Positions 38,795 through 48,132 of a stretch of DNA of 64,000 nucleotides are shown here, piece after piece (within the stretch, counting starts at the first letter, position 1; every line of letters begins with the position of its first letter). This DNA is from an uncultured Clostridium sp. (GTDB lineage: Bacteria > Bacillota > Clostridia > Christensenellales > CAG-138). The translations under genes and the position numbers were made by a program. The stretch covers positions 15,975-79,974 of the forward strand of contig UQNF01000004.1 in assembly GCA_900542285.1 (NCBI GenBank), read 5' to 3'. The notes beneath the pieces are model-generated. The model saw only the letters and a list, made by a program, of their open reading frames with translations, made no database searches and had not been told where the DNA came from.

Positions 38795-40108
38795 ATGGGA
38801 CTTATTAAAGCAGGAATCGGTGCTCTTGGCGGCACCCTGGCCGATCAGTGGAAGGAGTTTTTCTATTGTGAATCGCTTCCCAACAATGTGCTGATGAGAA
38901 AGGGCGAGAAGCGCGTAAGCGGCAGATCCTCCAACACCAAGGCAAGTGACAATGTCATTTCTAACGGTTCCGGCGTCGCCGTTGCGGACGGTCAGGCTAT
39001 GATAATCGTTGAAAACGGCAAGATAGTTGAATTCTGCGCAGAACCCGGCGAATTCACCTACCGTACCGACCTTGAGCCCAGCATCTTCACCGGAAAGCTC
39101 GGCGACAGCATCAAGGCCACTTTCAAAGAGCTTGGCAAGCGTTTCACCTACGGCGGTGAGGCTGCCAAGGATCAGCGCGTTTACTATTTCAACACCAAGG
39201 AAATTTTGGACAACAAGTTCGGCACAGCGAACCCCATCATTTTCGAGGTCGTCAACAAGCGCATCAATATGAGCAGAACCGTTCAGATCCGCTGCAACGG
39301 CGTATATACCTATGTCATCTCTGATCCCATAAAGTTCTATACAAGGCTTTGCGGAAACGTAGATTATGAGTTCACAAGGGATCAGATCGACGGTCAGCTG
39401 AAGGTCGAGTTCGTTGACGCACTTCAGCCTGCTCTCGGCGCACTTGCCGAACAGGAACTCCGTCCTGCGCAGATACCCGCAAAGGCCAATGAGCTGAAAA
39501 CAGCCATGAACGATGCCCTGAGGCAGGAATGGATAGAGAACAGGGGTATTTCCGTCGGCAAGATCGCCCTCAATCCGATCACTCTGACCGACGAAGACAT
39601 GAAGAAGATAAACGAGATGGAGGATGCTGCAAGCGTCGGTTCCAACCCGTTTATGATGGCAGGCAGAATGACGAACGCAACTGCGGACGCAATGCAGACC
39701 GCCGCAGGCAACTCCGCCGGCGCAATGACAGGCTTCATGGGCATGGGCATGGTCGGCATGGGCGGACAGGGCGGCTTCGGCGCTGCACAGAACCTCTATA
39801 ATATGGGTGCGCAGCAGCAGCAACAGCAGGCTCAGATGCAGCAGACTCAGCAGCAGCCCCAGGCAGGCGGCTGGACCTGTCCCACATGCGGAAAGTCCGT
39901 TATCGGTAATTTCTGTCAGGAATGCGGCACCAAGAAGCCCGCTCCGGCTTCAGGCTGGACCTGCACCCAGTGCGGTCAGGCTGTAACCGGGAACTTCTGC
40001 CCCAACTGCGGCACGAAAAAGCCTGCGGCAGACTGGATCTGCCCCAACTGCGGCAAGACGGTCACGGGCAACTTCTGCCCCGACTGCGGAACAAAACGCA
40101 GCAACTGA
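38795..40108 (+). CDS. SPFH-domain protein with three C-terminal zinc ribbons (YdjI-like)
   Basis: The 437-aa protein has an N-terminal SPFH domain like that of B. subtilis YdjI (ADQWKEFFYCESLPNNVLMRKG, then VADGQAMIIVENGKIVEFCAEPGEFTY with typical spacing, FTGKLGDSIKATFKELGKRF and an EVVNKRINMSRTVQIRCNG segment), a helical part with EDMKKINEMEDAASVGSNPF, a Gly/Met-rich linker, a Gln-rich stretch (about 350-370) and three zinc ribbons of the form CPTCG...FCQECG, CTQCG...FCPNCG and CPNCG...FCPDCG. There is no membrane helix; SPFH proteins of this type bind the membrane through partners. In Bacillus YdjI is recruited to the membrane with PspA by YdjG and YdjH. Homologues of both partners follow here, but no pspA. 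Confidence 0.85.
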   Translation: MGLIKAGIGALGGTLADQWKEFFYCESLPNNVLMRKGEKRVSGRSSNTKASDNVISNGSGVAVADGQAMIIVENGKIVEFCAEPGEFTYRTDLEPSIFTGKLGDSIKATFKELGKRFTYGGEAAKDQRVYYFNTKEILDNKFGTANPIIFEVVNKRINMSRTVQIRCNGVYTYVISDPIKFYTRLCGNVDYEFTRDQIDGQLKVEFVDALQPALGALAEQELRPAQIPAKANELKTAMNDALRQEWIENRGISVGKIALNPITLTDEDMKKINEMEDAASVGSNPFMMAGRMTNATADAMQTAAGNSAGAMTGFMGMGMVGMGGQGGFGAAQNLYNMGAQQQQQQAQMQQTQQQPQAGGWTCPTCGKSVIGNFCQECGTKKPAPASGWTCTQCGQAVTGNFCPNCGTKKPAADWICPNCGKTVTGNFCPDCGTKRSN

Positions 40109-40239
40109 CAATGCCTTTGCCGCGCCGTGTCCTTGCGGACGCGAATAGGAATGGTGCACAGCCCGTCGATCGCGCCTTGTATGCCCTTCGGCGGGCCGAT
40201 ACCCCCATTATTGATCAACTCTTTTTCAGGAGGCAAATT

Positions 40240-40647
40240 ATGGATATTAATGGAAAGTGGAGAATCGATGCGGTCATGTCTTTTGAGACTCAGCCCGACG
40301 GCAGTAACTGGAAGAAGATCGATCCGAACACCGATGACGAGGATATGCTCGAGTGTCTGAATATGTTTTTCGTCTTTGACGAAAACGAGATGCGGACACT
40401 GATCCGCATTTCTCCGGATGTCAGCGATGAGGAGATCGAGCAGGCCAAAAAAGAAGGCGCCCTCATCACCGATGACCGCTGTATGTATCAGGTCCAGGAG
40501 CTCAAGAGGGAGAACGGAAAGGTTTACTACAATTCCGGAATCACCGGAGAGATCCTTGGCGAAGAGGCAGATCCATGGCTTGAACTGACTGTTGATGAGG
40601 ACGGCAGCATCATTTTAATGACGTTTAAGCTTCGCAGAATCGACTGA
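40240..40647 (+). CDS. Small unknown protein in the SPFH cluster
   Basis: The 135-aa acidic protein begins MDINGKWRIDAVMSFETQPD and is predicted by eye to be mostly beta (WRIDAVM, MFFVFDENEMRTLIRI, GKVYYNSGITGEILGE, LELTVDEDGSIILMTFKLRRI), resembling a small lipocalin-like barrel in which a protein or ligand could bind. No catalytic motif, signal peptide or membrane segment is visible. The start has a strong CAGGAGG. It sits between the SPFH gene and the zinc-ribbon membrane protein, 131 and 30 nt away, so it probably belongs to the same unit. Confidence 0.7.
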   Translation: MDINGKWRIDAVMSFETQPDGSNWKKIDPNTDDEDMLECLNMFFVFDENEMRTLIRISPDVSDEEIEQAKKEGALITDDRCMYQVQELKRENGKVYYNSGITGEILGEEADPWLELTVDEDGSIILMTFKLRRID

Positions 40648-40677
40648 CGGCATCAATATATTAAGGAGATAAATTAA

Positions 40678-41760
40678 TTGGCAAGTATACAAGAATACAA
40701 ATGTCCGGCCTGCGGCGGGGCGCTGGAGCTCAGCAGCGAGCTTCAAAAGATGAAGTGTCCATATTGCGATTCGGAATACGATATGGACGTTCTCAAAGCG
40801 CTGGACGCGGACCTTGCCGATATGGATCATGACGATCTGAGCTGGCAGACTCCGGATACTGCGGAGTGGAGCGGCGAAGCAGCCGAGGGAATGCACAGCT
40901 ATGTATGTGAATCCTGCGGCGGCGAGATAATCGGCGACGACAGTCTTGCGGCGACCGCCTGCCCATTCTGCGGAAATCCCGTGGTTCTCATGCATCAGTT
41001 CGCAGGGCAGCTGCTTCCGGACTGCATTATTCCCTTCAAGCTCAACAAGGAAGCAGCAATGGAAGCATACCGCAATCATATCAAGGGAAAGTCCCTGCTT
41101 CCGAAGCTCTTTGCCCGGCAGAACCATATCGATGAGATCAAGGGCGTTTACGTCCCGTTCTGGCTCTACGATGCCGATGTGGACGCAAGCCTTCTTTATA
41201 GAGCGACCCGAGTGCGCACTTGGAGCGATTCCAACTACAACTATACGGAAACGAGCTACTATTCCATAAAACGCTCCGGCAGCATTGCATTTGATAATAT
41301 CCCGGTGGACGGTTCCACCAAAATCGCCGACGATATCACCGAATCCATCGAGCCGTTCGATTTGAACGAAGCCGTGGATTTTCAGACCGCATATCTCTCC
41401 GGCTATCTCGCCGACAAATACGATGTATCGTCCGACGACAGTATAGCAAGAGCTAATGAGCGCATCACCGCCAGCACCATCGACTGCTTTGCAAAGACAG
41501 TCACCGGATATTCGACCGTGACAAATCAGGGCAAGAGCATACGGCTTGCAAACGGAAAATCCAAGTATGCGCTCATGCCCGTCTGGCTTCTGAACACCAC
41601 CTATAAAGGCAAAAAGTACACTTTCGCCATGAACGGTCAGACCGGCAAGCTCGTTGGCGATCTTCCCGTTGACAAGGGTGCCTATTGGAAGCAGTTCGGC
41701 ATCTTTGCAGCCGTATTTTCCGTGCTGTTCGGCCTTATTTCATGGCTGTTCTTCGCGTAA
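40678..41760 (+). CDS. Zinc-ribbon membrane protein (YdjG-like)
   Basis: The 360-aa protein has two zinc ribbons near the N-terminus (CPACG...CPYC, residues about 9-33, and CESCG...CPFCG, about 78-100), a central mixed domain (PDCIIPFKLNKEAAMEAYRNHI, GVYVPFWLYDADVDASLLYRATR, ALMPVWLLNTTYKGKKYTFAMNGQTGKLVGDLP) and one C-terminal transmembrane helix (FGIFAAVFSVLFGLISWLFFA). This is the layout of B. subtilis YdjG, which with YdjH recruits YdjI and PspA. The start codon is TTG at 40678, with AAGGAGAT eight bases upstream. It is followed after 11 nt by the TPM gene. Confidence 0.82.
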   Translation: MASIQEYKCPACGGALELSSELQKMKCPYCDSEYDMDVLKALDADLADMDHDDLSWQTPDTAEWSGEAAEGMHSYVCESCGGEIIGDDSLAATACPFCGNPVVLMHQFAGQLLPDCIIPFKLNKEAAMEAYRNHIKGKSLLPKLFARQNHIDEIKGVYVPFWLYDADVDASLLYRATRVRTWSDSNYNYTETSYYSIKRSGSIAFDNIPVDGSTKIADDITESIEPFDLNEAVDFQTAYLSGYLADKYDVSSDDSIARANERITASTIDCFAKTVTGYSTVTNQGKSIRLANGKSKYALMPVWLLNTTYKGKKYTFAMNGQTGKLVGDLPVDKGAYWKQFGIFAAVFSVLFGLISWLFFA

Positions 41761-41771
41761 GGAGGCGCGAT

Positions 41772-42572
41772 ATGAAAATGAAAGCTAAAAGAATTTTTGC
41801 GATCACGCTGTTCGTCCTCTTTGCATTTGCGGCGTTTGCGCTGCCCTCTTCCGCCGAGTATTCGCATCCCGACCGAATGGTCGATGAAGGCGATCTGCTT
41901 TCCGATTCACAGGAAGCCGCCCTCCGCAGCGAACTCGACAGGCTCAGCCTTCAGTACAACTGCGATATAGTCATAGTTACCGCTTCTTCGCTCAACGGAC
42001 TTTCCGCCATGGAATATGCGGACGATTACTTCGATTATAACCATTACGGTCTCGGCTCGAATAACAGCGGCATCCTTATGCTCGTCTGTCTTGAAGAAAG
42101 GGCCTATTGGTTCTCGACCTGCGGCGACGCAATAACGATGTTCAGCGATAAAACTATCGACTACATGTGTGACCTGATCCCCGATTATCTTACCGACGGC
42201 GACTATTACGGCGCTTTCGAAAAATACATCGAGATGAGCGATACAGTCATCGGCTCGTATGTTAACGACGGTAAGATATACACCCGTCCGCGTAAGCTGT
42301 CCGCCACACAAGTGCTCATCAGCATCGCTCTGGGCGTGGGCGTCGCATTCATCATCATGAGCATCAAAAAGAGCAAGATGAAGACCGTCCGCATGAAGCA
42401 GGAAGCCGACAGCTATGTCAGATCGGGCAGTATGCAGCTTACAGACTGCCGCGATACCTTCCTGTACTCCAAGGTCGATCGTACCCGCAGGGAGACTGAA
42501 AGCAGCTCCGGCTCAAGCACGCATACCTCTTCCTCCGGCGAATCCCATGGCGGTGGCGGCGGAAGTTTCTAA
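41772..42572 (+). CDS. TPM-domain membrane protein (YdjH-like)
   Basis: The 266-aa protein has a signal peptide (MKMKAKRIFAITLFVLFAFA, cleavage probably near AEY), an extracytoplasmic TPM domain (DRMVDEGDLLSDSQEAALRSELDRL, CDIVIVTASSLNG, YADDYFDYNHYG, NNSGILMLVCLEERAYWFSTCG) and one transmembrane helix (about 190-208), then a cytoplasmic tail that ends in a Ser-rich stretch and SHGGGGGSF. The same layout is found in B. subtilis YdjH and in YgcG-type proteins. The start ATG 41772 has GGAGG. The Gly-rich last residues are the typical end of this family. Confidence 0.85.
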   Translation: MKMKAKRIFAITLFVLFAFAAFALPSSAEYSHPDRMVDEGDLLSDSQEAALRSELDRLSLQYNCDIVIVTASSLNGLSAMEYADDYFDYNHYGLGSNNSGILMLVCLEERAYWFSTCGDAITMFSDKTIDYMCDLIPDYLTDGDYYGAFEKYIEMSDTVIGSYVNDGKIYTRPRKLSATQVLISIALGVGVAFIIMSIKKSKMKTVRMKQEADSYVRSGSMQLTDCRDTFLYSKVDRTRRETESSSGSSTHTSSSGESHGGGGGSF

Positions 42573-42598
42573 GACTATCATTATCAAGGAGAAATATT

Positions 42599-43201
42599 AT
42601 GTCACTGTTCGATTCCATCAAGAACAAGGCACAGCGCGCAGGCAGCGAAGCTGTCCGCAAGCTCGGCCAGGAAGTGGCGGCCGCTGCTTCCGGCAAGACC
42701 TACACCGTTACCCTCAGCACCCTTCCCATGAGCGTTGAGGAGCTTAAGGCCATGCCCGAGGGAAACCTTAAGCAGCCCGAAAACACCGCTGCGCTCACCA
42801 TCGCCGCACTTGCTGTCTATCCTTCCAATCCTGATGCAAGTATCGCAATGATAAACTATATGCGCAACGGCCGTGACCTCATCGGTTCCGAGCTTCAGTT
42901 TGTCAAGGAGCGCGGTGTTTCCCACAATCACGTTATCCTGTCCTATTTCAAGGGCGCAACACCCGATAACGACTACACCCCCTCCGAGCCCGCTGTCATC
43001 GAGCTTCTCGAGACCTCTACGAGCCGCGCTCAGATAAAGGACGGCTATCTCAAGCTCTTTGTACAGTCCGGCGGCGCCGACGCCCCCCGTCCCATCGTTC
43101 TGCGTCAGAAGCCTTCCACCGGCGAATGGTTCCTTTGGGAGGGCGTTATGGGTCTGTTCAGCGGCGTTCGTACTCCCAAGAGCGCGGATCCTTGGGCATA
43201 A
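42599..43201 (+). CDS. DUF6935-like protein
   Basis: The 200-aa cytosolic protein begins with an amphipathic helix (MSLFDSIKNKAQRAGSEAVRKLGQEV) that could touch the membrane, followed by a domain with LSTLPMSVEELKAMPE, ENTAALTIAALAVYPSNPDASIAMINYMRN and FVKERGVSHNHVILSYFKGATPDNDYTPSEP. I believe this matches the DUF6935 family, but by memory of pattern only. The end (KPSTGEWFLWEGVMGLFSGVRTP) suggests a second small beta unit. It is the last gene of the cluster before a strong terminator. The amphipathic helix makes it the best candidate here for a stand-in for PspA, although it shows no PspA-like coiled coil. Confidence 0.65.
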   Translation: MSLFDSIKNKAQRAGSEAVRKLGQEVAAAASGKTYTVTLSTLPMSVEELKAMPEGNLKQPENTAALTIAALAVYPSNPDASIAMINYMRNGRDLIGSELQFVKERGVSHNHVILSYFKGATPDNDYTPSEPAVIELLETSTSRAQIKDGYLKLFVQSGGADAPRPIVLRQKPSTGEWFLWEGVMGLFSGVRTPKSADPWA

Positions 43202-43236
43202 ATTGTTTTGTGTTTTGCATTTGATGCCTTCTTATT

Positions 43237-43275
43237 GAAAACCGGCGGCTGCCTTCATTGGCGGCCGTCGGTTTT
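43237..43275 (+). terminator. Terminator of the SPFH/TPM cluster
   Basis: GAAAACCG and the GGCxGCC arms pair with GGCGGCC and CGGTTTTC around TTCATT; the stem ends in a T-run. It separates this cluster from the gcv operon. Confidence 0.85.
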
Positions 43276-43333
43276 CACATAGATTTGCGCCCCGTTTGCT
43301 TTTGAAATTTTATTAAATATATCGCGATTCCAC

Positions 43334-43363
43334 TTTACAATTCCACCGTTTAGGTTATATAAT
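43334..43363 (+). promoter_or_regulatory. SigA promoter of the gcv operon
   Basis: TTTACA (43334-43339), 18-nt spacer, TATAAT (43358-43363). The leader of about 80 nt has no room for a tandem glycine riboswitch, and no glycine aptamer core is seen. Confidence 0.8.
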
Positions 43364-43448
43364 GATGCTGTGTGCCCATGTGCTTTTCAGGTTGGCTACC
43401 GCAGGTATTATTGGGCAGAATCCCGAAATTCTATTAGGAGGAATCCAT

Positions 43449-44540
43449 ATGGATAGCTTGGATAATCTTAAAAAGACTCCGCTGTATCAGAGGCATATCG
43501 ACCTCGGCGGCAAGATGGTGGACTTCGGCGGCTGGGCGTTGCCCGTTCAGTACGCAAGCGGTATTCTTGAAGAGTGCAAGGCCGTGCGCCAGCGTGCAGG
43601 TCTGTTCGATGTTTCCCACATGGGCGAGGTAGACATCATCGGCAGCGGCGCTTACGACTACATTCAGAAGCTCGTCACCAACGACATCACCTCCATGACT
43701 CCCGGCAGGTGCCGCTATGCCGTGCTCTGCTACGAGAACGGCGGCGCAGTCGATGACGTTCTTATCTACAAGTACTCCGACGACCACTATATGTTCATCG
43801 TCAACGCAGGCAACACCGATAAGGACTTTGCCTGGATGCAGGAGCATGTATTCGGTGACGTTCAAGTCATCAACAACAGTGCAAAATGGGGTCAGCTTGC
43901 GCTCCAGGGGCCCAAGCATCAGGCAGTTCTCGATGCTGCAGGCTTCGAGGGCGAGCTTCCCATGAAATACTACACATTTAACGACAAGATGGTCGTTGCC
44001 GGCATTCCCTGCCTCGTTTCCCGTACCGGATATACCGGCGAGGACGGCGTTGAGCTGTACTGTGCGGCAGAGGACACCGTGGCTCTCCACACCGCGCTCT
44101 GCGAGGCAGGCAAGGCGGTTGATATGCTCTGCTGCGGTCTCGGCGCAAGGGACACCCTCCGCTTTGAAGCAGGCATGCCCCTATACGGCCATGAGATGAA
44201 CGAAAACGTTTCCCCCGTTGAATGCGGTCTCGGCTTTGCTATTAAACTCAACAAGCCCGACTTCATCGGCAAGGAGGCTCTCCTTCAGCCTCAGAAGCAT
44301 AAGCGTATCGGTCTGAAGCTCGTCGGTAAGGGTATCGCCCGTCCTGAGGCAGAGGTGCTCGTAAACGGCAAGGTCGTCGGCGTTGTCACTTCCGGCGGTC
44401 CCGCTCCCTCTGTCGGCGGCAATTACTGCATGGCGCTTGTCGATGCCGATGCCGATGAGAACGGCGTTTGGGCAGTCTCCGTCAGGGGCAAGAGCATCGA
44501 GTGCGAATTCGCTCCGCTTCCTTTCTATAAGAGAGCGTAA
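43449..44540 (+). CDS. gcvT: Aminomethyltransferase, T protein of the glycine cleavage system
   Basis: T protein transfers the aminomethyl carbon from lipoyl-H protein to tetrahydrofolate and releases ammonia. The 363-aa product begins MDSLDNLKKTPLYQRHIDLGGKM with the ATG at 43449 behind TTAGGAGG. It has VDFGGWALPVQY, GLFDVSHMGEV, GRCRYAVLCYENGGAVDDVLIYK, SRTGYTGEDGVELYC and LRFEAGMPLYGHEM, all T-protein landmarks, and the C-terminal barrel with VTSGGPAPSVG. It is the first gene of gcvT-gcvH-gcvPA-gcvPB. Confidence 0.97.
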   Translation: MDSLDNLKKTPLYQRHIDLGGKMVDFGGWALPVQYASGILEECKAVRQRAGLFDVSHMGEVDIIGSGAYDYIQKLVTNDITSMTPGRCRYAVLCYENGGAVDDVLIYKYSDDHYMFIVNAGNTDKDFAWMQEHVFGDVQVINNSAKWGQLALQGPKHQAVLDAAGFEGELPMKYYTFNDKMVVAGIPCLVSRTGYTGEDGVELYCAAEDTVALHTALCEAGKAVDMLCCGLGARDTLRFEAGMPLYGHEMNENVSPVECGLGFAIKLNKPDFIGKEALLQPQKHKRIGLKLVGKGIARPEAEVLVNGKVVGVVTSGGPAPSVGGNYCMALVDADADENGVWAVSVRGKSIECEFAPLPFYKRA

Positions 44541-44652
44541 ATCAGGTTATTATACCGAACGATCCGGTCATACTGAATGATTCTGTTATGCCGAAATAAT
44601 CGGTATTATACATATCAACCAATAAATCAGACAAACCTTGGAGGTAAATATT

Positions 44653-45030
44653 ATGGTTCCCAATGATCGCAAATACACCCGTGAGCATGACTGGGTATTG
44701 ATCGAAGACGGCATTGCAAAGCTCGGCATCACCGACCACGCGCAGGACGCGCTCGGCGACATCGTTTATGTTGAGCTTCCGGCAGTGGGCGATGAGCTTG
44801 CGCTGGGCGATTGCTACACCACCATCGAATCCGTAAAGGCAGCTTCCCCCGTCTATACTCCCGTTGCAGGCGAAGTCGTCGAGATCAACGAGGAGCTCGA
44901 TGCGACCCCCGAACTGCTCAACCAGGATCCCTATGAACAGTTCATCGTTGCTGTCAAGGTCACCGATGTCAACGAAGCCGACCTCCTCACCGCAGAGGAA
45001 TACGAAGCTCTCCTCGCAGAGGAAGAATAA
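44653..45030 (+). CDS. gcvH: Glycine cleavage system H protein
   Basis: H protein carries the lipoyl group that shuttles the aminomethyl intermediate. The 125-aa product has TREHDWVLIEDGIAKLGITDHAQ-like N-terminal strands and the lipoylation motif TIESVKAASPVYTPVAGEV with the modified Lys62, and a normal acidic tail. The start has TTGGAGG. It lies 112 nt after gcvT; this gap contains a possible ATACCGA/TCGGTAT long hairpin. No lipoate ligase or dihydrolipoamide dehydrogenase gene is present in this window. Confidence 0.97.
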   Translation: MVPNDRKYTREHDWVLIEDGIAKLGITDHAQDALGDIVYVELPAVGDELALGDCYTTIESVKAASPVYTPVAGEVVEINEELDATPELLNQDPYEQFIVAVKVTDVNEADLLTAEEYEALLAEEE

Positions 45031-45100
45031 TTGAATTGCAACTCCTCGGGGCATCGCTCCGGGGAGTATTCCGCTTATCAATCAGCAAGGAAACGAATAA

Positions 45101-46423
45101 ATGAAAAGCTATGTCCCGAATACCGTCGCTGAGCGTGAGGAAATGCTCAAGACCATCGGTCTTGACAGCATGGATCAGCTCTTTGGCGACATTCCGGAGG
45201 ATCTGAAGCTCAACCGTCCCTTGGATCTCCCTGCTCCCATGAGCGAGATGGAGCTTAGGAACCTTATCATGGGCTATGTCCTCCAGAACGACGAAGGCGC
45301 GCTGCTCTTCAGGGGCGCAGGCGTCTATCATCACTATATCCCTTCGCTCATTCCTCAGCTCGTTGCAAGAAGCGAGTTTTACACCGCCTACACTCCCTAT
45401 CAGGCGGAGATGAGCCAGGGTATGCTCCAGAGCATATTTGAGTGGCAGTCCGTTATCTGCAATATCACAGGCATGGAAGCCTCCAACGCCTCCGTCTATG
45501 ACGGCGCGACCGCAGCGGCGGAATCCATGATAATGCTCTCAAACATCAAGCGCAAGAATAAGGTCCTCTACAGCGCTGCCCTCAATCCGGGCGTTATCGA
45601 GGTCATGAAAACCTACGGCCACTGCCAGGGCATCGAGCTTGTCGAGATACCCGTCGGTGCTGACGGAATTACCGACATGGAGGCGCTTAAAGCGGCGCTG
45701 CCCGAAAGCGCAGGCTATATCGCCGCTCAGCCCAACTATTTCGGCTGCATCGAAAAGATGGACGAGATAGCCAATGCCGTTCACGAAGCGAAGGCGCTGC
45801 TGGTAAGCTACTGCAACCCCATCAGCCTCGGAGCAATCAAGCGTCCGGGCGACTACGGTGCTGATATCGCCATCGGCGACACCCAGCCCATGGGCATTCC
45901 GATGAACTTCGGCGGCCCGTACGCGGGCTTTATGGCAGCCACCGGAAAGCTTATCCGCAATCTTCCCGGCCGTATCGTCGGTGAGACCACCGATGCGGAG
46001 GGCGGAAGGGTTTACGTTCTCACCCTTCAGGCAAGGGAACAGCATATCCGCAGGGAAAAGGCATCGAGCAACATCTGCTCCAACGAGATGCTCGCAGCCA
46101 TCATGTCCACCATGTATGCCTGCACCATGGGCCCCTCCGGCATGAAGGAGGTCGCCGAGCAGAACATTGCCAAGGCTCATTACCTTGCAAAGGAGCTTTG
46201 CACTCTGCCCTATATGCACATGCGCTATGATACTCCGTTCTTCAACGAGTTTGTTATCGACACCGATCGTCCTGCGGAGGAGATCAACGAAGCGCTCAAG
46301 ACCCTTGGCATCGTCGGCGGACATATCCTGCCCGACGGCGGAATGCTCTGGTGCGCAACCGAGATGAATTCCCGCGAGGATATCGATTTTCTTATTCAGA
46401 TGCTTAAGGAGGTAGTAAAATGA
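45101..46423 (+). CDS. gcvPA: Glycine dehydrogenase (decarboxylating), P protein subunit 1
   Basis: This is the N-terminal half of the split PLP-dependent P protein, which decarboxylates glycine. The 440-aa product has [70 protein letters not shown] and [13 protein letters not shown], all typical for GcvPA. It overlaps gcvPB by 4 bp (ATGA), so the two subunits are made in equal amounts. Confidence 0.97.
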   Translation: MKSYVPNTVAEREEMLKTIGLDSMDQLFGDIPEDLKLNRPLDLPAPMSEMELRNLIMGYVLQNDEGALLFRGAGVYHHYIPSLIPQLVARSEFYTAYTPYQAEMSQGMLQSIFEWQSVICNITGMEASNASVYDGATAAAESMIMLSNIKRKNKVLYSAALNPGVIEVMKTYGHCQGIELVEIPVGADGITDMEALKAALPESAGYIAAQPNYFGCIEKMDEIANAVHEAKALLVSYCNPISLGAIKRPGDYGADIAIGDTQPMGIPMNFGGPYAGFMAATGKLIRNLPGRIVGETTDAEGGRVYVLTLQAREQHIRREKASSNICSNEMLAAIMSTMYACTMGPSGMKEVAEQNIAKAHYLAKELCTLPYMHMRYDTPFFNEFVIDTDRPAEEINEALKTLGIVGGHILPDGGMLWCATEMNSREDIDFLIQMLKEVVK

Positions 46424-47865
46424 GGCAGTCCTATAAGCTTATATTTGAACGCTCCCATGAGGGCAGGCGTGCTTACGACCTTCCGGAGCTGGATGTACCG
46501 GAAGTAGCCGACGCCATTCCCGAAAGCATGAGGAACGATTCCAAGCTTGAACTTCCCGAGCTTGGCGAAGTCGATGTCGTTCGTCACTATACCAACCTTT
46601 CCCGCCGCAATTTCGGCGTGGACAACGGTTTCTATCCCCTTGGCTCCTGTACGATGAAGTACAATCCCAAGATTAACGAAGAGGTCGCAGGTCTGTTTGA
46701 AGATATGCACCCTCTTCTTGACGAGGATATGTGCCAGGGTTCGCTCAGGCTCATGTATGACCTTGAGCGCTGCCTGTGCGAGATTTGCGGCATGGACGCT
46801 TTCACGCTCCAGCCTGCTGCCGGCGCTCACGGCGAGCTGACCGGACTCATGCACATCCGCGCATACCATGAGGCACGCAAGGACTTTGCAAGGACCACCA
46901 TCATCGTTCCCGATGCGGCGCACGGCACCAACCCTGCCAGCGCTGTTATGGCAGGCTTCAAGGTCAAGGAGATCAAGTCCGCTCCCGACGGCGGCGTTGA
47001 TCTGGACGCTCTGCGCGCGGCGGTAGGGCCCGACACCGCAGGTCTGATGCTCACCAACCCCTCCACCCTCGGCCTTTTTGAGCGCAATATCAAGGAGATC
47101 GCCGAGATCGTTCACGAAGCAGGCGGACTTCTCTACTATGACGGTGCAAACCTCAACGCTATCATGGGCATCGTCCGTCCCGGCGACATGGGCTTTGATG
47201 TCATGCACATCAACCTGCACAAGACCTTCTCCACCCCCCATGGCGGCGGCGGTCCCGGCAGCGGCCCCGTTGGCGTAAAGCAGCATCTGGTTCCTTACCT
47301 TCCCGTTCCCGTGCTCACCGACGTTGACGGCATGATCACCATGGACTATGACCGTCCCGAATCCATCGGCAAGGTCAAGAACTTCTTTGGCAACTTCGGC
47401 GTTATCGTCAGGGCATATGCCTACATCCGTTCTCTCGGCGGCGAAGGCCTCAAGGAAGCCAGCGAGAATGCGGTTCTCAACGCCAACTATGTCATGAACG
47501 CGCTCCGCGGCACCTACGAAATACCCCATGACCGCATCTGTATGCATGAATGCGTCATCGCTCCGGGCGAGCTGATGGAGCATGGAATCCACACCACGGA
47601 TGTTGCCAAGGCGCTCATTGACCGCGGTTATCATCCCCCGACCATCTACTTCCCCCTCATCGTACATGAGGCGATGATGATAGAGCCCACCGAAAGCGAA
47701 AGCCGTGAGACCCTTGATGAATTTATCGAGGCGATGAAGGATATCGCACGCGAGGCAAAGGAGGATCCCGAAGCCATTCACGCCTGCCCCAAGACCACAC
47801 CCGTCGGCAGACCCGATGAAACCAAGGCCGCAAGGAATCCCGTTGTCCGCTTTATCAAAGGCTGA
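46420..47865 (+). CDS. gcvPB: Glycine dehydrogenase (decarboxylating), P protein subunit 2
   Basis: This is the C-terminal, PLP-binding half of split P protein. The 481-aa product has [58 protein letters not shown] and the PLP lysine in [19 protein letters not shown] (Lys268). The C-terminal part has [21 protein letters not shown]. It is the last gene of the operon, followed by a terminator after 10 nt. Confidence 0.97.
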   Translation: MRQSYKLIFERSHEGRRAYDLPELDVPEVADAIPESMRNDSKLELPELGEVDVVRHYTNLSRRNFGVDNGFYPLGSCTMKYNPKINEEVAGLFEDMHPLLDEDMCQGSLRLMYDLERCLCEICGMDAFTLQPAAGAHGELTGLMHIRAYHEARKDFARTTIIVPDAAHGTNPASAVMAGFKVKEIKSAPDGGVDLDALRAAVGPDTAGLMLTNPSTLGLFERNIKEIAEIVHEAGGLLYYDGANLNAIMGIVRPGDMGFDVMHINLHKTFSTPHGGGGPGSGPVGVKQHLVPYLPVPVLTDVDGMITMDYDRPESIGKVKNFFGNFGVIVRAYAYIRSLGGEGLKEASENAVLNANYVMNALRGTYEIPHDRICMHECVIAPGELMEHGIHTTDVAKALIDRGYHPPTIYFPLIVHEAMMIEPTESESRETLDEFIEAMKDIAREAKEDPEAIHACPKTTPVGRPDETKAARNPVVRFIKG

Positions 47866-47875
47866 TAATTATAAC

Positions 47876-47909
47876 GGAGCAGTCCGCCCGGGCTGCTCCT
47901 TCCTTTTTT
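47876..47909 (+). terminator. Terminator of the gcv operon
   Basis: GGAGCAG and CTGCTCC pair around a GC-rich loop and are followed by TTCCTTTTTT. Confidence 0.92.
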
Positions 47910-48132
47910 GGGAGTGTGTTGTTGTTAGATATCTGCTTAGCTGTTTTCAGCTATTTGAAATTCCACACCCCCATTTCCTTCTTTTTTTGGGAGAGTATTG
48001 TTGTATGAAATCTGCTTAGCTGCTTTCAGCCATTTGAAGCTCCGTACCCCCATTCTCTTCTTTTTTTGGGAGTGTATTGCTGTCTTATCACTCCTCAGTC
48101 ACTTTCAGCCATTTGAAGCTCCGTACCCCTAC
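47910..48132. repeat. Tandem array of 79-bp repeats (about 2.8 copies)
   Basis: The word GGGAG after a T-run recurs at 47910, 47989 and 48068, giving an exact period of 79 bp. Copies share TTCAGC(C/T)ATTTGAA, a CxxxACCCC segment and CTTCTTTTTTTGGGAG. Copies 1 and 2 contain a small hairpin AGCTG/CAGC; copy 3 diverges in the middle. Each unit thus ends in a T-run, as if a terminator-like element had been multiplied. There are no variable spacers, so it is not a CRISPR array. Confidence 0.85.

Noticed and set aside
43276..43448. Glycine riboswitch upstream of gcvT
   Set aside because: The transcribed leader is too short for a tandem aptamer and the conserved aptamer core is not seen.
47910..48132. 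CRISPR array
   Set aside because: The 79-bp units are directly joined without unique spacers, only about three exist, and no cas gene is in the window.
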